A program made the translations under genes and the position numbers. From positions 1-64,000 of the forward strand of contig CADCKR010000003.1 in assembly GCA_902802105.1 (NCBI GenBank): 64,000 bases of DNA. The letters run 5' to 3'. The stretch's first letter is position 1. Every line of letters begins with the position of its first letter. Shown here piece by piece: positions 8,349-17,361 of this stretch. This stretch comes from an uncultured Ruminococcus sp. (lineage in GTDB: Bacteria > Bacillota > Clostridia > Oscillospirales > Acutalibacteraceae). Under the pieces are notes generated by a model. That model saw only the letters and a list, made by a program, of their open reading frames with translations. It was not told where the DNA came from and made no database searches.

Positions 8349-8652
8349 TCGCCGCTTGCGAGCGAGGTTTCGCCGCTTACGAGCGAGGTTTCTCCGCTTG
8401 CGAATGGGGTTTCGCCGCTTGCGAATGGGGTTTCGCCGCTTGCGAATGGGGTTTCGCCGCTTGCGATTCGCCGCTTGCGAGCGGGGTTTCGCCGCTTGCG
8501 AATGGGGTTTCGCCGCTTGCGAGCGAGGTTTCGCCGCTTACGAGCGGGGTTTCTCCGCTTGCGAGCGGGGCTTCGCCGATTGCGAATGGGGTTTCTCCGC
8601 TTGCGAGCGAGGTTTCGCCGCTTGCGAATGGGGTTTCGCCGCTTGCGAGCGG
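8349..8652. repeat. 21-bp tandem repeat array (about 14 units)
   Basis: The unit is TTCGCCGCTTGCGAATGGGGT, with variants (GAGCGAGG, TACGAG, TCTCCG) and one short 14-nt unit near 8454-8467. Because 21 is a multiple of three, all frames stay open and give spurious repetitive peptides. There is no credible ribosome binding site. It ends in a GC hairpin (CCAGGGC/GCCCTGG at 8656-8675). It fills most of the 720-bp gap between the genes at 8068 and 8789. Confidence 0.9.
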
Positions 8653-8722
8653 CGACCAGGGCTCCTCGCCCTGGACCTCGGCAGGAGCATGAGCCCCTGC
8701 ACCCGCAATATCGTATTTAAAG

Positions 8723-8777
8723 AAAATTTAACGCAGCGCAGGGCAAATCATACAAGCAGATTTGAACGGTTCCTGAG
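8723..8777 (+). repeat. Dispersed repeat similar to 49250-49317
   Basis: The shared blocks are AAAATT.AACGCAG.GCAGG, ATCA.ACAAGC and TTTGAACGGTTCCT. The 49-kb copy has 13 extra bases in the middle. The repeat abuts the stop of the carboxypeptidase gene. Confidence 0.6.
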
Positions 8778-8788
8778 TCTTCATTCTG

Positions 8789-10621
8789 TCATGCACTGAA
8801 CAGCATCGCCTGAAGATAGGTATAACGTGTCTGCTTCCAGTTGACGGCATCATCAAAATATGTATTGAAGCCGCGATATGTCGGCGATATATATGCCTGT
8901 GCGCTTGGCACCATCTCAATGCAGACAGAAGGTCTTTTGTAGGCAAAGCGGAACCAGTTTTCAAGTCCGCCGCTGTAGACCGAGCTATCGGTCGATGTGC
9001 CGAAAACCAGATATCCGCAGCGGCTTGCAATGGAATATGTAAAATTATAGTCGTCTTCTATAATGCCGTTCATTTCGTCACGCCAGTACATACCGTTGCC
9101 TACAATATGCATATCAAGCAGCCACAAAAAGGAGTGGTTCTCACAAAGCTGCATGATCGCCTGTGTTTCGCTCTCGCTTGCAGCGCTCGCTCCCGGATAT
9201 TTATCCTCTCCGGGCACATAAGGCCAGTCTGAATACTGAGCCTCCCAGTTGAACGGGAAGTTTCTGTTAAGGTTTACGCCGTTTGCATTCATTTTGTAGC
9301 TGTCCGGTTCAAATCTGCCGGCAGTAACGAAAGGCATCTCTCCTGCATTGGAAATATCCGTTCCGTCAGGGTTGCACATGGGCACCAGATAAAGAGTAAA
9401 TTCGTCAAGCAGACTGCGGACATTGTATTCGCCGTAATATTCGTTCCTCCTATAAGCCTGTGCGTATTCCTCTATGCATCTCATTGTAAAGCTTATAGTT
9501 ATATGCTCTCTTGAGTGTATGCCGGCTACAACGCAGGCTTCCTTATCTCCCCTGCCAAGTGCAACGCATACTATCGGCTTGCCCTTGGTGCTCGTTCCTA
9601 TATTGAAGGACGAAATAATATCAGGATATCTTTCGCAAAGCAGGTCTATATCTCTGTAAACGGCTGACGAAGTATAATACTGGTATGCATCTACTATCTT
9701 CCCGCCGTGATCGTCAGGAAGTGACGGTTCCTCAGAAGGTTCTTCGTATGGCTCCTCGGAAGGTTCTTCGTATGGCTCTTCGGAGGGTTCTTCGTATGGC
9801 TCTTCGGAGGGTTCTTCGTATGGCTCTTCGGAGGGTTCTTCGTATGGCTCTTCGGATGGTTCTTCGTATGGCTCTTCGGATGGTTCTTCGTATGGCTCCT
9901 CGGACGGTTCTTCGTATGGCTCTTCGGAGGGTTCTTCAAACGGTTCTTCGTAGGGTTCCTCCGACGGCTCAACGTAAGGCTCCAATGAAGGCTCAACATA
10001 AGGCTCGCGCGACTTCATAGGATAAACCGAAATAGTACACTCAGCGCTCAGGCCGTTTTCTGTAGTTACCGTCAGTTCTGATACGCCCTCTGCAAGCGCA
10101 GTTATAACACCATCGTCACTTACTGAGATTACTTCCGGGTCACTGAATCCATATGCAGCATCTACCAGCATGGCATTTTCGGGAAGGATATCAAAGCTTA
10201 TTTTGTATTCCTCTCCGACTATAAGTATCAGCTCATTGAATCTGAAATTAATGCTTTCTGCTTCCGGCTTTTCCTGCACACTGCTCTCCGGCTCTGAGGG
10301 TTCGGTTTTTTTGCTCGTTTGTCCTGATGCTTCGGGCTTACTGCTCGTTTGTTTGGAGGATTCAGGCTTTTTGCTCGTCTGTTTTGATGATTCATTCTTT
10401 TTGCTTGTCTGTGCGGACGGCTCAGACGAAGCACTGAATTCCCACGGAACAATACTGTTATCTCCAAGCTGATCCGGAGCAGTTATTTCATCTATGCCGC
10501 TGAATCTGGCCGTTTCCTTTCCCGTAAGATCGGAGGCTTCATTTTTTCCGGCAGCACAGCCCGGCAATAATGACAGAACCGCCAGAGACACTGCAATTAT
10601 TGTTATCCTTTTTGATATCAT
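8789..10621 (-). CDS. M14 zinc carboxypeptidase lipoprotein with BIG2 domain
   Basis: This is a 610-residue protein. The start at 10621 is chosen because AGGAG lies upstream and a lipoprotein signal follows (ISKRITIIAVSLAVLSLLPGC, Cys near residue 22). Residues 23-120 are a Ser/Lys/Glu linker with SSKQTSKKPE repeats. Residues 125-205 form a BIG2 Ig-like domain. Residues 220-295 are EEPYEEPS repeats. Residues 305-605 are an M14 peptidase with zinc ligands HSRE and LLDMH, the substrate-binding NLNRNF and NPDG motifs, and catalytic Glu in VCIEMVP, so it appears active. It probably trims peptides or peptidoglycan-linked residues outside the cell. It lies 40 nt behind the C39-like gene and is likely cotranscribed with it. 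Confidence 0.9.
   Translation of the reverse strand: MISKRITIIAVSLAVLSLLPGCAAGKNEASDLTGKETARFSGIDEITAPDQLGDNSIVPWEFSASSEPSAQTSKKNESSKQTSKKPESSKQTSSKPEASGQTSKKTEPSEPESSVQEKPEAESINFRFNELILIVGEEYKISFDILPENAMLVDAAYGFSDPEVISVSDDGVITALAEGVSELTVTTENGLSAECTISVYPMKSREPYVEPSLEPYVEPSEEPYEEPFEEPSEEPYEEPSEEPYEEPSEEPYEEPSEEPYEEPSEEPYEEPSEEPYEEPSEEPYEEPSEEPYEEPSEEPSLPDDHGGKIVDAYQYYTSSAVYRDIDLLCERYPDIISSFNIGTSTKGKPIVCVALGRGDKEACVVAGIHSREHITISFTMRCIEEYAQAYRRNEYYGEYNVRSLLDEFTLYLVPMCNPDGTDISNAGEMPFVTAGRFEPDSYKMNANGVNLNRNFPFNWEAQYSDWPYVPGEDKYPGASAASESETQAIMQLCENHSFLWLLDMHIVGNGMYWRDEMNGIIEDDYNFTYSIASRCGYLVFGTSTDSSVYSGGLENWFRFAYKRPSVCIEMVPSAQAYISPTYRGFNTYFDDAVNWKQTRYTYLQAMLFSA
9738..9953 (-). repeat. 24-bp coding tandem repeat (EEPYEEPS units)
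   Basis: Nine near-identical 24-bp units inside the carboxypeptidase gene encode EEPYEEPS (one EEPYEEPF). They form an acidic, Pro-rich extended spacer between the BIG2 and M14 domains. Length variation between strains is likely. Confidence 0.9.
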
Positions 10622-10661
10622 TCTTTTCAACTCCTGACATTTCAACTGATATGACCTGAAA

Positions 10662-13382
10662 TTACTTTCTGAAAATAACGACAGCCTGTTCAAAAAGCTC
10701 ATGGAATCTCGTTTTGAAAAGCTCTCTGTCATATTCCACTATCTTTCCCTTGTCCGGGTCGGCTGCAAATATGGAGGAGGACTCATCATTATGGCCGACA
10801 AGCACCATGCAGTGCTCGTTCGCATACCATGTAACGGTCTCTCCGTTGTCTGCTGTCCATGTTGCCGTGTAAAATCCCGGAATCAGGCCTATAGTAGTCC
10901 AGACCATCACCGGAACACCGTTATCAGTGAAGTTCAGAAGATCGTCAAAGCTGAATCCGCTCAGATCGACCGCTCTCAGGTCAGAGCCCTGCTCCTCAAG
11001 GAATTTATTTGCAGCATCAACTATAACAGGCGCATAGCATCCATAGGAATATTCAGAAAAAGGATTGCCTGCAAATGCTTCGCGGAAATCCGTTTCCCAT
11101 GCAAGGCCCTTTTTCATGTAGTCAGATGCCATTTTCACCTTGGTAACGTCAAAGCCAAGGTGATTCAGCACCATTGTCAATGAGGTGATCTCGCAGCCTG
11201 TAGGAAGCTCAGGATATTGTAAAACAGCCTTGAATGTCTTTTCAAGCGGCGGAAGGTTATCCGGGTCTTTTGCAATAAGTTCCTCATCGTAAGTAACAGT
11301 TACGCTGCACCCGGCATAACAGCCGTTGTGAGCAGTCGCTTTTACAGTTGCTTCTCCGACGCCTACTGCGGTTATGCAGCCGTCATCGCCGACAGTGCAG
11401 ACACTCTCATTGTCTGAGCTGAATACAACGCCGTGTGTATATTCATAAGGCGGAAGGTAATATTTTAAATTATAGGTCTGTCCCGGATAAAGCACCTTTT
11501 TATCAAGGTAAAAACCTATCCACGAAGCGGACTGCTTTACAGTGACCTTACATCTCCCCTCTTCTCCGTTCTGTGTGACAACTCTGAGCGTCGTTTCTCC
11601 CTCAGACAATGCGCTGACCCTGCCGTTTTGGTCTATAGAGCAGATATTCGGGTTATCGGATGTAAAGGAAAGAAGCACATCGGCTCCTTCCGACAGAACA
11701 GCATTCAGCTGAGCTTCATCACCTGTAAGCATTTCAAGGCTTTCCTTGTCAAATGATACGGAAACAGGCTTCGGTATTACCGTAACAACGCAGCTTGTCT
11801 TTTTGCCGTTGAATACAGAAGCATATATCCTTGCCCTGCCCGGTGCGACCGCAATATAATTTCCGTTCCGGTCAACATCAACGACATTTTTATTGCTCGA
11901 AAGAAATCTTCTGCGGTATGAAGCCTGACCATCGTTCAGCCTGCATACAAGCCTGCCGCTCTCACCTGCGGCAAGCCGCAGCGTTCCGGGTTCAAGCGAT
12001 ATGCTCGTGGGCGCAGCCTTGACTTTAATGCGTATCATATCCGTCAGGCCGTTATAAAGATGACACGAAATAATCGCGGTTCCTTCGCCGAGAGCTGTCA
12101 CCACTCCCTTTGCAGAAACGCTGCAAACATCCGGCGCACTTGACGAATAAACTATTTTACCCGCATAAGAGCCGTCGGGTATAACGGCGCTGAGCGTAAC
12201 TTTTTCTCCTACGCCCATAGACGATACCTGCGGCATCAGCCGCAGACTTGCAGGCTCTTTTTTTACAGTCACCCTGCACTCTGCACTTACCCCGTTATAT
12301 GCAGCTGCTGTAATAACAGCTTCTCCCTGAGCAAAGGTCTTTATTGTACCGTTTTCAACAACAGCAACATCCGGGTCACTGCTTTCCCATGAAAGTGTGC
12401 TGTCCTTTACATAATACGGCCTGAATTTAGCAGAAACGGCCGCTGTTTCCCCGCATCCGAGCGTAATGCTTTTCGGAATGATAACAGAGCGTATCGGGTC
12501 ATATACCTTGAAAGTCATCAGCACAGATTTATTATTGGCAGTAAGCACTCTCACGTATGATGCGCCCCTGCTCAGCGCTTTAAGCTTTCCGCTGCTGTCA
12601 ACACTTACTGCCTTTGAATTGCTCACCCTGTATGTAAGGCTTTTGTCCGAAGCATCAGCCGGAAGCACAGCTGCATTTATAATATATTCATCGCCCACTG
12701 TAAGACGCACTGTACGTTCCTTGACTGTTACCCTTTTGGCAGGCACCTCTACCTCAACAGTACACTTAGCTTCCTGACAGTTTTTTGAAGCGGCTGTAAT
12801 GACTGCCGTACCCTTGGCTTTTCCTGTAATAACTCCGTCCTCAACTGCGGCAACAGACGTATCACTGCTGCTCCATGTTACCGTCCGTTCAGCTCCGTCA
12901 TCCGGCTGTATCGAAAAACCTATCGTTTTTGTCTGCCCTACATCGACCTTAATTGATGCATCGCTCATTACTATCTTTGTTTTCGGGAAAGCCGCTCTTA
13001 CAACGCACTTTACAGACTGACCGTTTTTAAGCATTGCAGTTATCGTGGCTGAACCTTTTGCCTTTGCAGTGACAGTTCCCTTGCTGTTGACATATATAAC
13101 AGCGGGCTTGCTGCTTTTATAAGTTATCTTTCCATATTCCGGAGAAGCTTTCAGAGGAAGCCGCATCTTATCTCCTACATAAACGGAGAACGCTTTCTTT
13201 TCAAAGTAAAAATATTTTTCCTCCTGCACCGCCTGTGCTCCCCCGCCGGTTTCCGATGCAAACGCACTGACACCGGCAAGCCCGCAAACACACATCACCG
13301 ACAATATTATCAGCATAACCGTAAATGCTCTTATTATTACACGTCCTGTATTTTTCTCCATGTTTTCTGCCGAAGATAGCAA
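10662..13382 (-). CDS. Secreted eight-BIG2 protein with C-terminal C39-like peptidase domain
   Basis: This is a 906-residue protein. GGAGG is 5 nt before the ATG at 13382; a second ATG lies 21 nt downstream. A signal peptide covers about residues 15-43 (VMLIILSVMCVCGLAGVSAFA). About eight BIG2 Ig-like domains fill residues 57-695, each with a variant of SSDxxVAxVExGxITxxAxG. Residues 705-906 resemble a C39_2 peptidase: LPTGCEITSL places a candidate nucleophile Cys, EHCMVLVGH a candidate His, and ADPDKG a candidate Asp. The family includes secreted papain-like peptidases. A rigid stalk of Ig domains displaying the enzyme is the likely design. It is the first gene of a two-gene unit with the M14 lipoprotein. 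Confidence 0.85.
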   Translation of the reverse strand: MLSSAENMEKNTGRVIIRAFTVMLIILSVMCVCGLAGVSAFASETGGGAQAVQEEKYFYFEKKAFSVYVGDKMRLPLKASPEYGKITYKSSKPAVIYVNSKGTVTAKAKGSATITAMLKNGQSVKCVVRAAFPKTKIVMSDASIKVDVGQTKTIGFSIQPDDGAERTVTWSSSDTSVAAVEDGVITGKAKGTAVITAASKNCQEAKCTVEVEVPAKRVTVKERTVRLTVGDEYIINAAVLPADASDKSLTYRVSNSKAVSVDSSGKLKALSRGASYVRVLTANNKSVLMTFKVYDPIRSVIIPKSITLGCGETAAVSAKFRPYYVKDSTLSWESSDPDVAVVENGTIKTFAQGEAVITAAAYNGVSAECRVTVKKEPASLRLMPQVSSMGVGEKVTLSAVIPDGSYAGKIVYSSSAPDVCSVSAKGVVTALGEGTAIISCHLYNGLTDMIRIKVKAAPTSISLEPGTLRLAAGESGRLVCRLNDGQASYRRRFLSSNKNVVDVDRNGNYIAVAPGRARIYASVFNGKKTSCVVTVIPKPVSVSFDKESLEMLTGDEAQLNAVLSEGADVLLSFTSDNPNICSIDQNGRVSALSEGETTLRVVTQNGEEGRCKVTVKQSASWIGFYLDKKVLYPGQTYNLKYYLPPYEYTHGVVFSSDNESVCTVGDDGCITAVGVGEATVKATAHNGCYAGCSVTVTYDEELIAKDPDNLPPLEKTFKAVLQYPELPTGCEITSLTMVLNHLGFDVTKVKMASDYMKKGLAWETDFREAFAGNPFSEYSYGCYAPVIVDAANKFLEEQGSDLRAVDLSGFSFDDLLNFTDNGVPVMVWTTIGLIPGFYTATWTADNGETVTWYANEHCMVLVGHNDESSSIFAADPDKGKIVEYDRELFKTRFHELFEQAVVIFRK

Positions 13383-13425
13383 CCTCCGGAAAGCCTCCCT
13401 TCACAAATCATATTTGCCTTATGAT

Positions 13426-13454
13426 ATCATAACACATTCAAAAGAATTATACAA
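13426..13454 (-). promoter_or_regulatory. Predicted promoter for the C39-M14 unit
   Basis: On the minus strand TTGTAT (13454-13449), 17 nt, TATGAT (13431-13426). It lies about 45 nt before the start codon. Confidence 0.55.
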
Positions 13455-13465
13455 CACTCACATTA

Positions 13466-13507
13466 CAAAAAAAACAGATCGCTGCACCATATCAGTACGG
13501 CGATCTG
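13466..13507 (-). terminator. Terminator of the pyrK-pyrD-ruvX-vanZ operon
   Basis: Read on the minus strand, CAGATCGC and GCGATCTG form a stem (13507-13500, 13482-13475), followed by a run of eight Ts opposite 13467-13474. It lies 10 nt after the vanZ-like stop. Confidence 0.85.
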
Positions 13508-13516
13508 CAAAATTAT

Positions 13517-14542
13517 TCAGTTCAGCTTGTCGGAGCCTGTAAATGCTACAGGCTTTGCTTCTTCAAGAGTCTTGTCAAGCTCCTCGTCAAAGTCTTCAAT
13601 AATAAGCTCCTCGTTGGAAAGCTCTTCCTCCTCATATACCTCTAATGTGTCATTTCCGGCATTTACGGGAGTATATTCCAGACTGAGCATATGCTTCTCC
13701 TGCCCTTTTGTTATGCGGAAACGGATACGGTCGATCAGCCACTTCAATACAACGCCGATTATTCCTCCGACTATGTAGAGCAGAAGATCGTCCACATAGA
13801 CTGTACCTGTGTTAAGCGCAAACTGGAATATCTCTATTGTAAGGCCTGCCGCAAACGAAATAAACAGTGCGTGCCACCAGCGTATCCTATGGTTGAGTAT
13901 CATAAGGCTGAAGCTCAGAGGCATAAGTATCAGACCGTTCCACAGCATATAGCGTATGCCCCACTCAAAAGCATTTTCAAAGCATTCCTGAAAGCGTGAA
14001 AACGGTATATACAGAATGCTGCGGTTGTTTATCATGTCGGGCGCTATCGGGATTATCTCCACAAAGATGATAACCATTATGTATATCATCATAAGTGCCC
14101 TCAGACTAAGCGAAAGGAACCTTGCAAAACCCATCCTGCTGTCGTCCGTGTCGCGGTGGTCATTTATCGACATACGCACAATGACCGTAAACAGGAAAGG
14201 AACGATCCATATAATAAACATTGTTGAGAGCTGATATATGGATATTGTCGGCCAGAATTCATCGCCCTTTGAGATAATGCCGTTTATTATCGAAAAGCCA
14301 AACGCGCCTACGGTGATGACCGAATTTGTGAGCAGCGCTGCGCCCATTGCTTCATAACGCTTTATTATAAGAAAAAATACCGCGCTTACCGCAAAGACAG
14401 TCAGAAATACCGAGATCTCTGAAATCCACTCAGAGTTCACCTGATTTCTCATATCACCCGGAATTAAATATAGGATCAATCCAACAGCCATAGAAACGAA
14501 CAATTCACCGATCGTCAGCTTCTGGCTCGGATGAACGCTCAT
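13517..14542 (-). CDS. VanZ-like membrane protein
   Basis: This is a 341-residue protein with about eight hydrophobic segments. The C-terminal half carries the VanZ pattern: IPFSRFQECF, WNGLILMPLSFSLMIL, AAGLTIEIFQFALNTGTVYVDDLLLYIVGGIIG (read in pieces), where the IEIxQ and DVDDLLLN-like motifs are typical. After the last membrane span there is an acidic cytosolic tail of about 75 residues (EEEELSNEELIIEDFDEELDK in pieces). VanZ is linked to teicoplanin resistance in one operon, but most family members have no defined role. Its start overlaps the ruvX stop by 4 nt (ATGA), indicating translational coupling. Confidence 0.8.
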   Translation of the reverse strand: MSVHPSQKLTIGELFVSMAVGLILYLIPGDMRNQVNSEWISEISVFLTVFAVSAVFFLIIKRYEAMGAALLTNSVITVGAFGFSIINGIISKGDEFWPTISIYQLSTMFIIWIVPFLFTVIVRMSINDHRDTDDSRMGFARFLSLSLRALMMIYIMVIIFVEIIPIAPDMINNRSILYIPFSRFQECFENAFEWGIRYMLWNGLILMPLSFSLMILNHRIRWWHALFISFAAGLTIEIFQFALNTGTVYVDDLLLYIVGGIIGVVLKWLIDRIRFRITKGQEKHMLSLEYTPVNAGNDTLEVYEEEELSNEELIIEDFDEELDKTLEEAKPVAFTGSDKLN

Positions 14543-14958
14543 AGGCCATTCCTCCTGTATCTAAGATAGTCTTCAAGGATTATCACTGCCGCAACGCTGT
14601 CAACAACAGCCTTGCGTTTTTTGCCCCTTGTATTTGTTTCATTAAGATATCCGTGAGCTGTAACGGTAGTGCATCTTTCGTCCTGCAATACAACGGGAAG
14701 TCCTGTCTTTTCATGCAGGATATCCGCAAACACCCTGACATTCTTCGCACTTTCTCCCTCTGTGCCGTCCATGTTCCTCGGCAGACCAAGAACGATGCTT
14801 TCTGCGTGTCTTTCTGCACTCAGAACCGCGATTTTTTCCGCAAGCACGTCCATCCTTATCTCCTTTATGACAGCTGCGGGAGAAGCGATTATTTCATCCC
14901 TGTCACATACTGCCACGCCTGTACGCACCCTGCCGTAATCAACAGACATTATTATCAT
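14539..14958 (-). CDS. ruvX: Putative Holliday junction resolvase RuvX/YqgF
   Basis: This 139-residue protein has the usual length. The RNase H-like fold marks are clear: SVDYGRVRTGVAVCD with the first catalytic Asp, IVLGLPRNMDGTEG, LQDERCTT with the catalytic Glu, and DSVAAVIILEDYL with the last Asp. The family acts in pre-16S rRNA processing and has been proposed as a resolvase. GGAGG is 6 nt from the ATG at 14958. It is the fourth gene of the operon, 12 nt after the phosphatase gene. Confidence 0.9.
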   Translation of the reverse strand: MIIMSVDYGRVRTGVAVCDRDEIIASPAAVIKEIRMDVLAEKIAVLSAERHAESIVLGLPRNMDGTEGESAKNVRVFADILHEKTGLPVVLQDERCTTVTAHGYLNETNTRGKKRKAVVDSVAAVIILEDYLRYRRNGL

Positions 14959-14970
14959 AGAGCACCTCCG

Positions 14971-15603
14971 TCAGAAGCTCCAGCCCTCAGCGTCCCTGAG
15001 ATGATCCTCGTAATCCTCTATCAGGATGGTCGGCTCAAGCTTATCATTGAAGGTGACAACATTTACAGAGGTGTTCTTGCCTATGGGCACTTCCCTGATA
15101 TTATCGACCTCCCAGCCGTGAAGAAAGCACATAATATTCTTTATAGCACATCCGTGTGACACTACGCAGACAGTTTTTCCCCTGTTTTCATCGGCAATGC
15201 GGATAACAGCTTTTTTCACTCTGTCATATACCTGCTTCATGCTTTCGCCGCCGGGAGCCTGAAATATCTCAGGGTGGTTTCTCCAGTTATCATACTGTTC
15301 CGGATAGAGCTTCTCGATCTCGGACAAAAGCACGCCCTCCCATTCGCCTGCATCAATTTCAACAATTTCAGGGTCTATGCGAAGCTCCACCTCATGGTAA
15401 AGGTTTATGCCCTCTGCGGTTTTAACTGCCCTTATTTTCGGGCTGGAATATATAACATCAATAGGCTCTGATCTGAGCAGCTCGGCTGCCTGTGCTATCT
15501 GAGCGGCGCCCTCCGGCGTGATATCGGAATCTATAGTCCCCTGAAAAAAACGTTTCAGATTACCCTCCGCCTGACAATGACGGACGATTATCATTTTTGT
15601 CAT
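14971..15603 (-). CDS. Histidine phosphatase (phosphoglycerate mutase-like) family protein
   Basis: This is a 210-residue protein. The phosphohistidine motif is near the N-terminus (IIVRHCQAEGN, where RHG is the common form, here RHC). An Arg follows in SSPKIRAVKTAE, a Glu in EIDAGEWEG, and the second His in VVSHGCAIKNI. These features define the branch-1 histidine phosphatases. Substrate cannot be read from sequence: sugar phosphates, alpha-ribazole phosphate and nucleotides are all used in this family. It lies 42 nt after pyrD and 12 nt before ruvX. Confidence 0.85.
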   Translation of the reverse strand: MTKMIIVRHCQAEGNLKRFFQGTIDSDITPEGAAQIAQAAELLRSEPIDVIYSSPKIRAVKTAEGINLYHEVELRIDPEIVEIDAGEWEGVLLSEIEKLYPEQYDNWRNHPEIFQAPGGESMKQVYDRVKKAVIRIADENRGKTVCVVSHGCAIKNIMCFLHGWEVDNIREVPIGKNTSVNVVTFNDKLEPTILIEDYEDHLRDAEGWSF

Positions 15604-15645
15604 TATTCGATACTTCCTTTCTCCTTTTATAACAGCCTTTCTTTA

Positions 15646-16557
15646 TCAGTCTGTTATAACGGTATGCGTAAGCTCGGTGACAGAGCTCATGCCGTGAGCA
15701 TCAAGATAGTCGTTCAGCCCCTTGGCTATCTTCACGGGCGAATACGGGTCTGTAAAAAGCGCAGTACCTATCTGTAAGGCATCGGCGCCTGCCATCATCA
15801 TCTCAACGGCGTCCTTCCATGTTGTAACGCCGCCCATGCCGATAACAGGTATGCCGACAGCATTTTTTACCTGCCATACCATTCGTACAGCAACAGGAAA
15901 TACGGCCGGCCCCGACATTCCTCCGGTAATATTTTTAATTATCGGACGCCTTGTGTTTATGTCTATCCTCATTCCGGTAAGCGTGTTTATAAGAGATACC
16001 GCATCGGCGCCCTCACTCTCGGCGGCCTTTGCGATGGACGCTATATCCGACACATTCGGTGAAAGCTTGATTATAAGCGGTTTTTTGCAGTATGCCCTGA
16101 CCGCCTTGGTTATTGCGGCAACACTTTCGCACGATGTACCGAACTGTACGCCGCCCTCCTTGACATTCGGACAGGAAATATTCAGCTCGATCATGTCAAT
16201 ATCCGTTTCTGAAAGGATCTCTGCCATCCGGCAGTAATCCTCACGGGTGCTGCCGGCTACATTTGCAATGGCTACAGTGTCCTGCTTTTTGAGCCACGGA
16301 AGATCCTCTTTGATGAAATGCTCTACACCGGGATTCTGCAGGCCAACGGCATTAAGCATACCCATAGGAGTTTCGGCTATTCTCGGCGGAGGATTACCCG
16401 GTCTTTCCTTCAGTGTCGTACCCTTGCATGAGATGCCGCCGAAAACAGACAGCGGGTAAAACTCACTGTATTCATGTCCGAAGCCTATAGTACCCGATGC
16501 GGCGATGATAGGATTTTTAAAATGTACGCCGGCAATATTTACACTAAGATCTGCCAT
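15646..16557 (-). CDS. pyrD: Dihydroorotate dehydrogenase B, catalytic subunit
   Basis: This is a 303-residue protein. The ATG at 16557 overlaps the pyrK stop by one base (TAATG); GAGGAGG inside pyrK lies 10 nt upstream. An in-frame TTG 6 nt earlier is less likely. Marks of class 1B are the NPIIAASGTIGFG start, the FGGISCKGTTL loop, ELNISCPNVKEGG with the catalytic Cys, KLSPNV, GGMSGPAVFPVAVRMV and IPVIGMGGV for FMN phosphate. The enzyme oxidises dihydroorotate to orotate in pyrimidine synthesis and passes electrons to PyrK and NAD+. Tight coupling with pyrK fits an equimolar complex. Confidence 0.95.
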   Translation of the reverse strand: MADLSVNIAGVHFKNPIIAASGTIGFGHEYSEFYPLSVFGGISCKGTTLKERPGNPPPRIAETPMGMLNAVGLQNPGVEHFIKEDLPWLKKQDTVAIANVAGSTREDYCRMAEILSETDIDMIELNISCPNVKEGGVQFGTSCESVAAITKAVRAYCKKPLIIKLSPNVSDIASIAKAAESEGADAVSLINTLTGMRIDINTRRPIIKNITGGMSGPAVFPVAVRMVWQVKNAVGIPVIGMGGVTTWKDAVEMMMAGADALQIGTALFTDPYSPVKIAKGLNDYLDAHGMSSVTELTHTVITD

Positions 16558-17315
16558 TACCAAGCAACCTCCTCACTATTGAATACAGGGCCGTCCTTGC
16601 AGACGTGCCTGTAAAAAACAGAACCGTCCTCTGTTTTTACTGCGACCGCACAGCCAAGACAAGCGCCTACTCCGCAGGCCATGCGCTGTTCAAGCGACAC
16701 CTGACAAGGAACTCCGTTTTCGGCAGCAAGCTTTGAAATGTTTCTCAGCATCGGTGTAGGACCGCAGGCGCATATCATCTCAACATCCTTTATGACCTCA
16801 GCAAGCGGCTGAGTAACAAAGCCGTGTATTCCGAAGCTGCCGTCATCCGTAGCAACGATAAGCCTGCATCCGGCGCTTTTGAAATCATCAGAAAGTATCA
16901 TTGCATCCTTGCTGCGGAAGCCGTTTATAACTACCGCATTGGCGCCGCACTGCTTTGCGCTGTAGAGCATCGGAGGGACGCCTATGCCGCCGCCTATAAA
17001 AGCGGTCTTTTTGGCAGGGTCGATATCAAAACCCTTGCCAAGAGGAGCGATAATGTTGATGCTTTCTCCTGTTCTGGTTTCCGCCATTATAGCCGTACCC
17101 TCGCCTCTTACCTCAAAAACAAGGCGTATCGTATCGCCCTCAACATCGCAGACAGAGATAGGACGTCTGAGAGTTTTGCCCGGAACAAGCACCTGAACGA
17201 ACTGACCGGGTTTTGTGACAGCCGCAAGGGCGCTGTTTTGCAGCCTGAAATCATATATTGTAGGTGTAAGCTTCTGAGAAAATACAAGCTTACAGTCCTG
17301 TGCATCATATTTCAT
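16557..17315 (-). CDS. pyrK: Dihydroorotate dehydrogenase B, electron transfer subunit
   Basis: This is a 252-residue protein. The start at 17315 is supported by AAAGG and by family length; the open frame extends to 17372 without a good signal. FAD is bound by the N-terminal barrel (RRPISVCDV). NAD(H) is bound by the AFIGGGIGVPPML Rossmann motif and CACGPTPML. The C-terminus binds a 2Fe-2S cluster through MACGVGACLGCAV and the later HVCKDGPVF Cys. First gene of the five-gene operon. No other pyrimidine genes are near. Confidence 0.95.
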   Translation of the reverse strand: MKYDAQDCKLVFSQKLTPTIYDFRLQNSALAAVTKPGQFVQVLVPGKTLRRPISVCDVEGDTIRLVFEVRGEGTAIMAETRTGESINIIAPLGKGFDIDPAKKTAFIGGGIGVPPMLYSAKQCGANAVVINGFRSKDAMILSDDFKSAGCRLIVATDDGSFGIHGFVTQPLAEVIKDVEMICACGPTPMLRNISKLAAENGVPCQVSLEQRMACGVGACLGCAVAVKTEDGSVFYRHVCKDGPVFNSEEVAW

Positions 17316-17352
17316 TTTTTCACCAGACCTTTCGGTTGAGTTTGTTTTTTTA

Positions 17353-17361
17353 ATTATAACA
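17353..17361 (-). promoter_or_regulatory. Extended -10 promoter for pyrK operon
   Basis: On the minus strand TGTTATAAT carries TG one base upstream of a perfect TATAAT. No good -35 is seen at 17 nt, so this is an extended -10 candidate. It is about 40 nt before the pyrK start. Confidence 0.5.

Noticed and set aside
8288..8799. Three overlapping open frames with FAACEWG / SPLASGV-type repeats
   Set aside because: They exist in several frames of the same 21-bp array, lack ribosome binding sites and have a composition unlike neighbouring genes.
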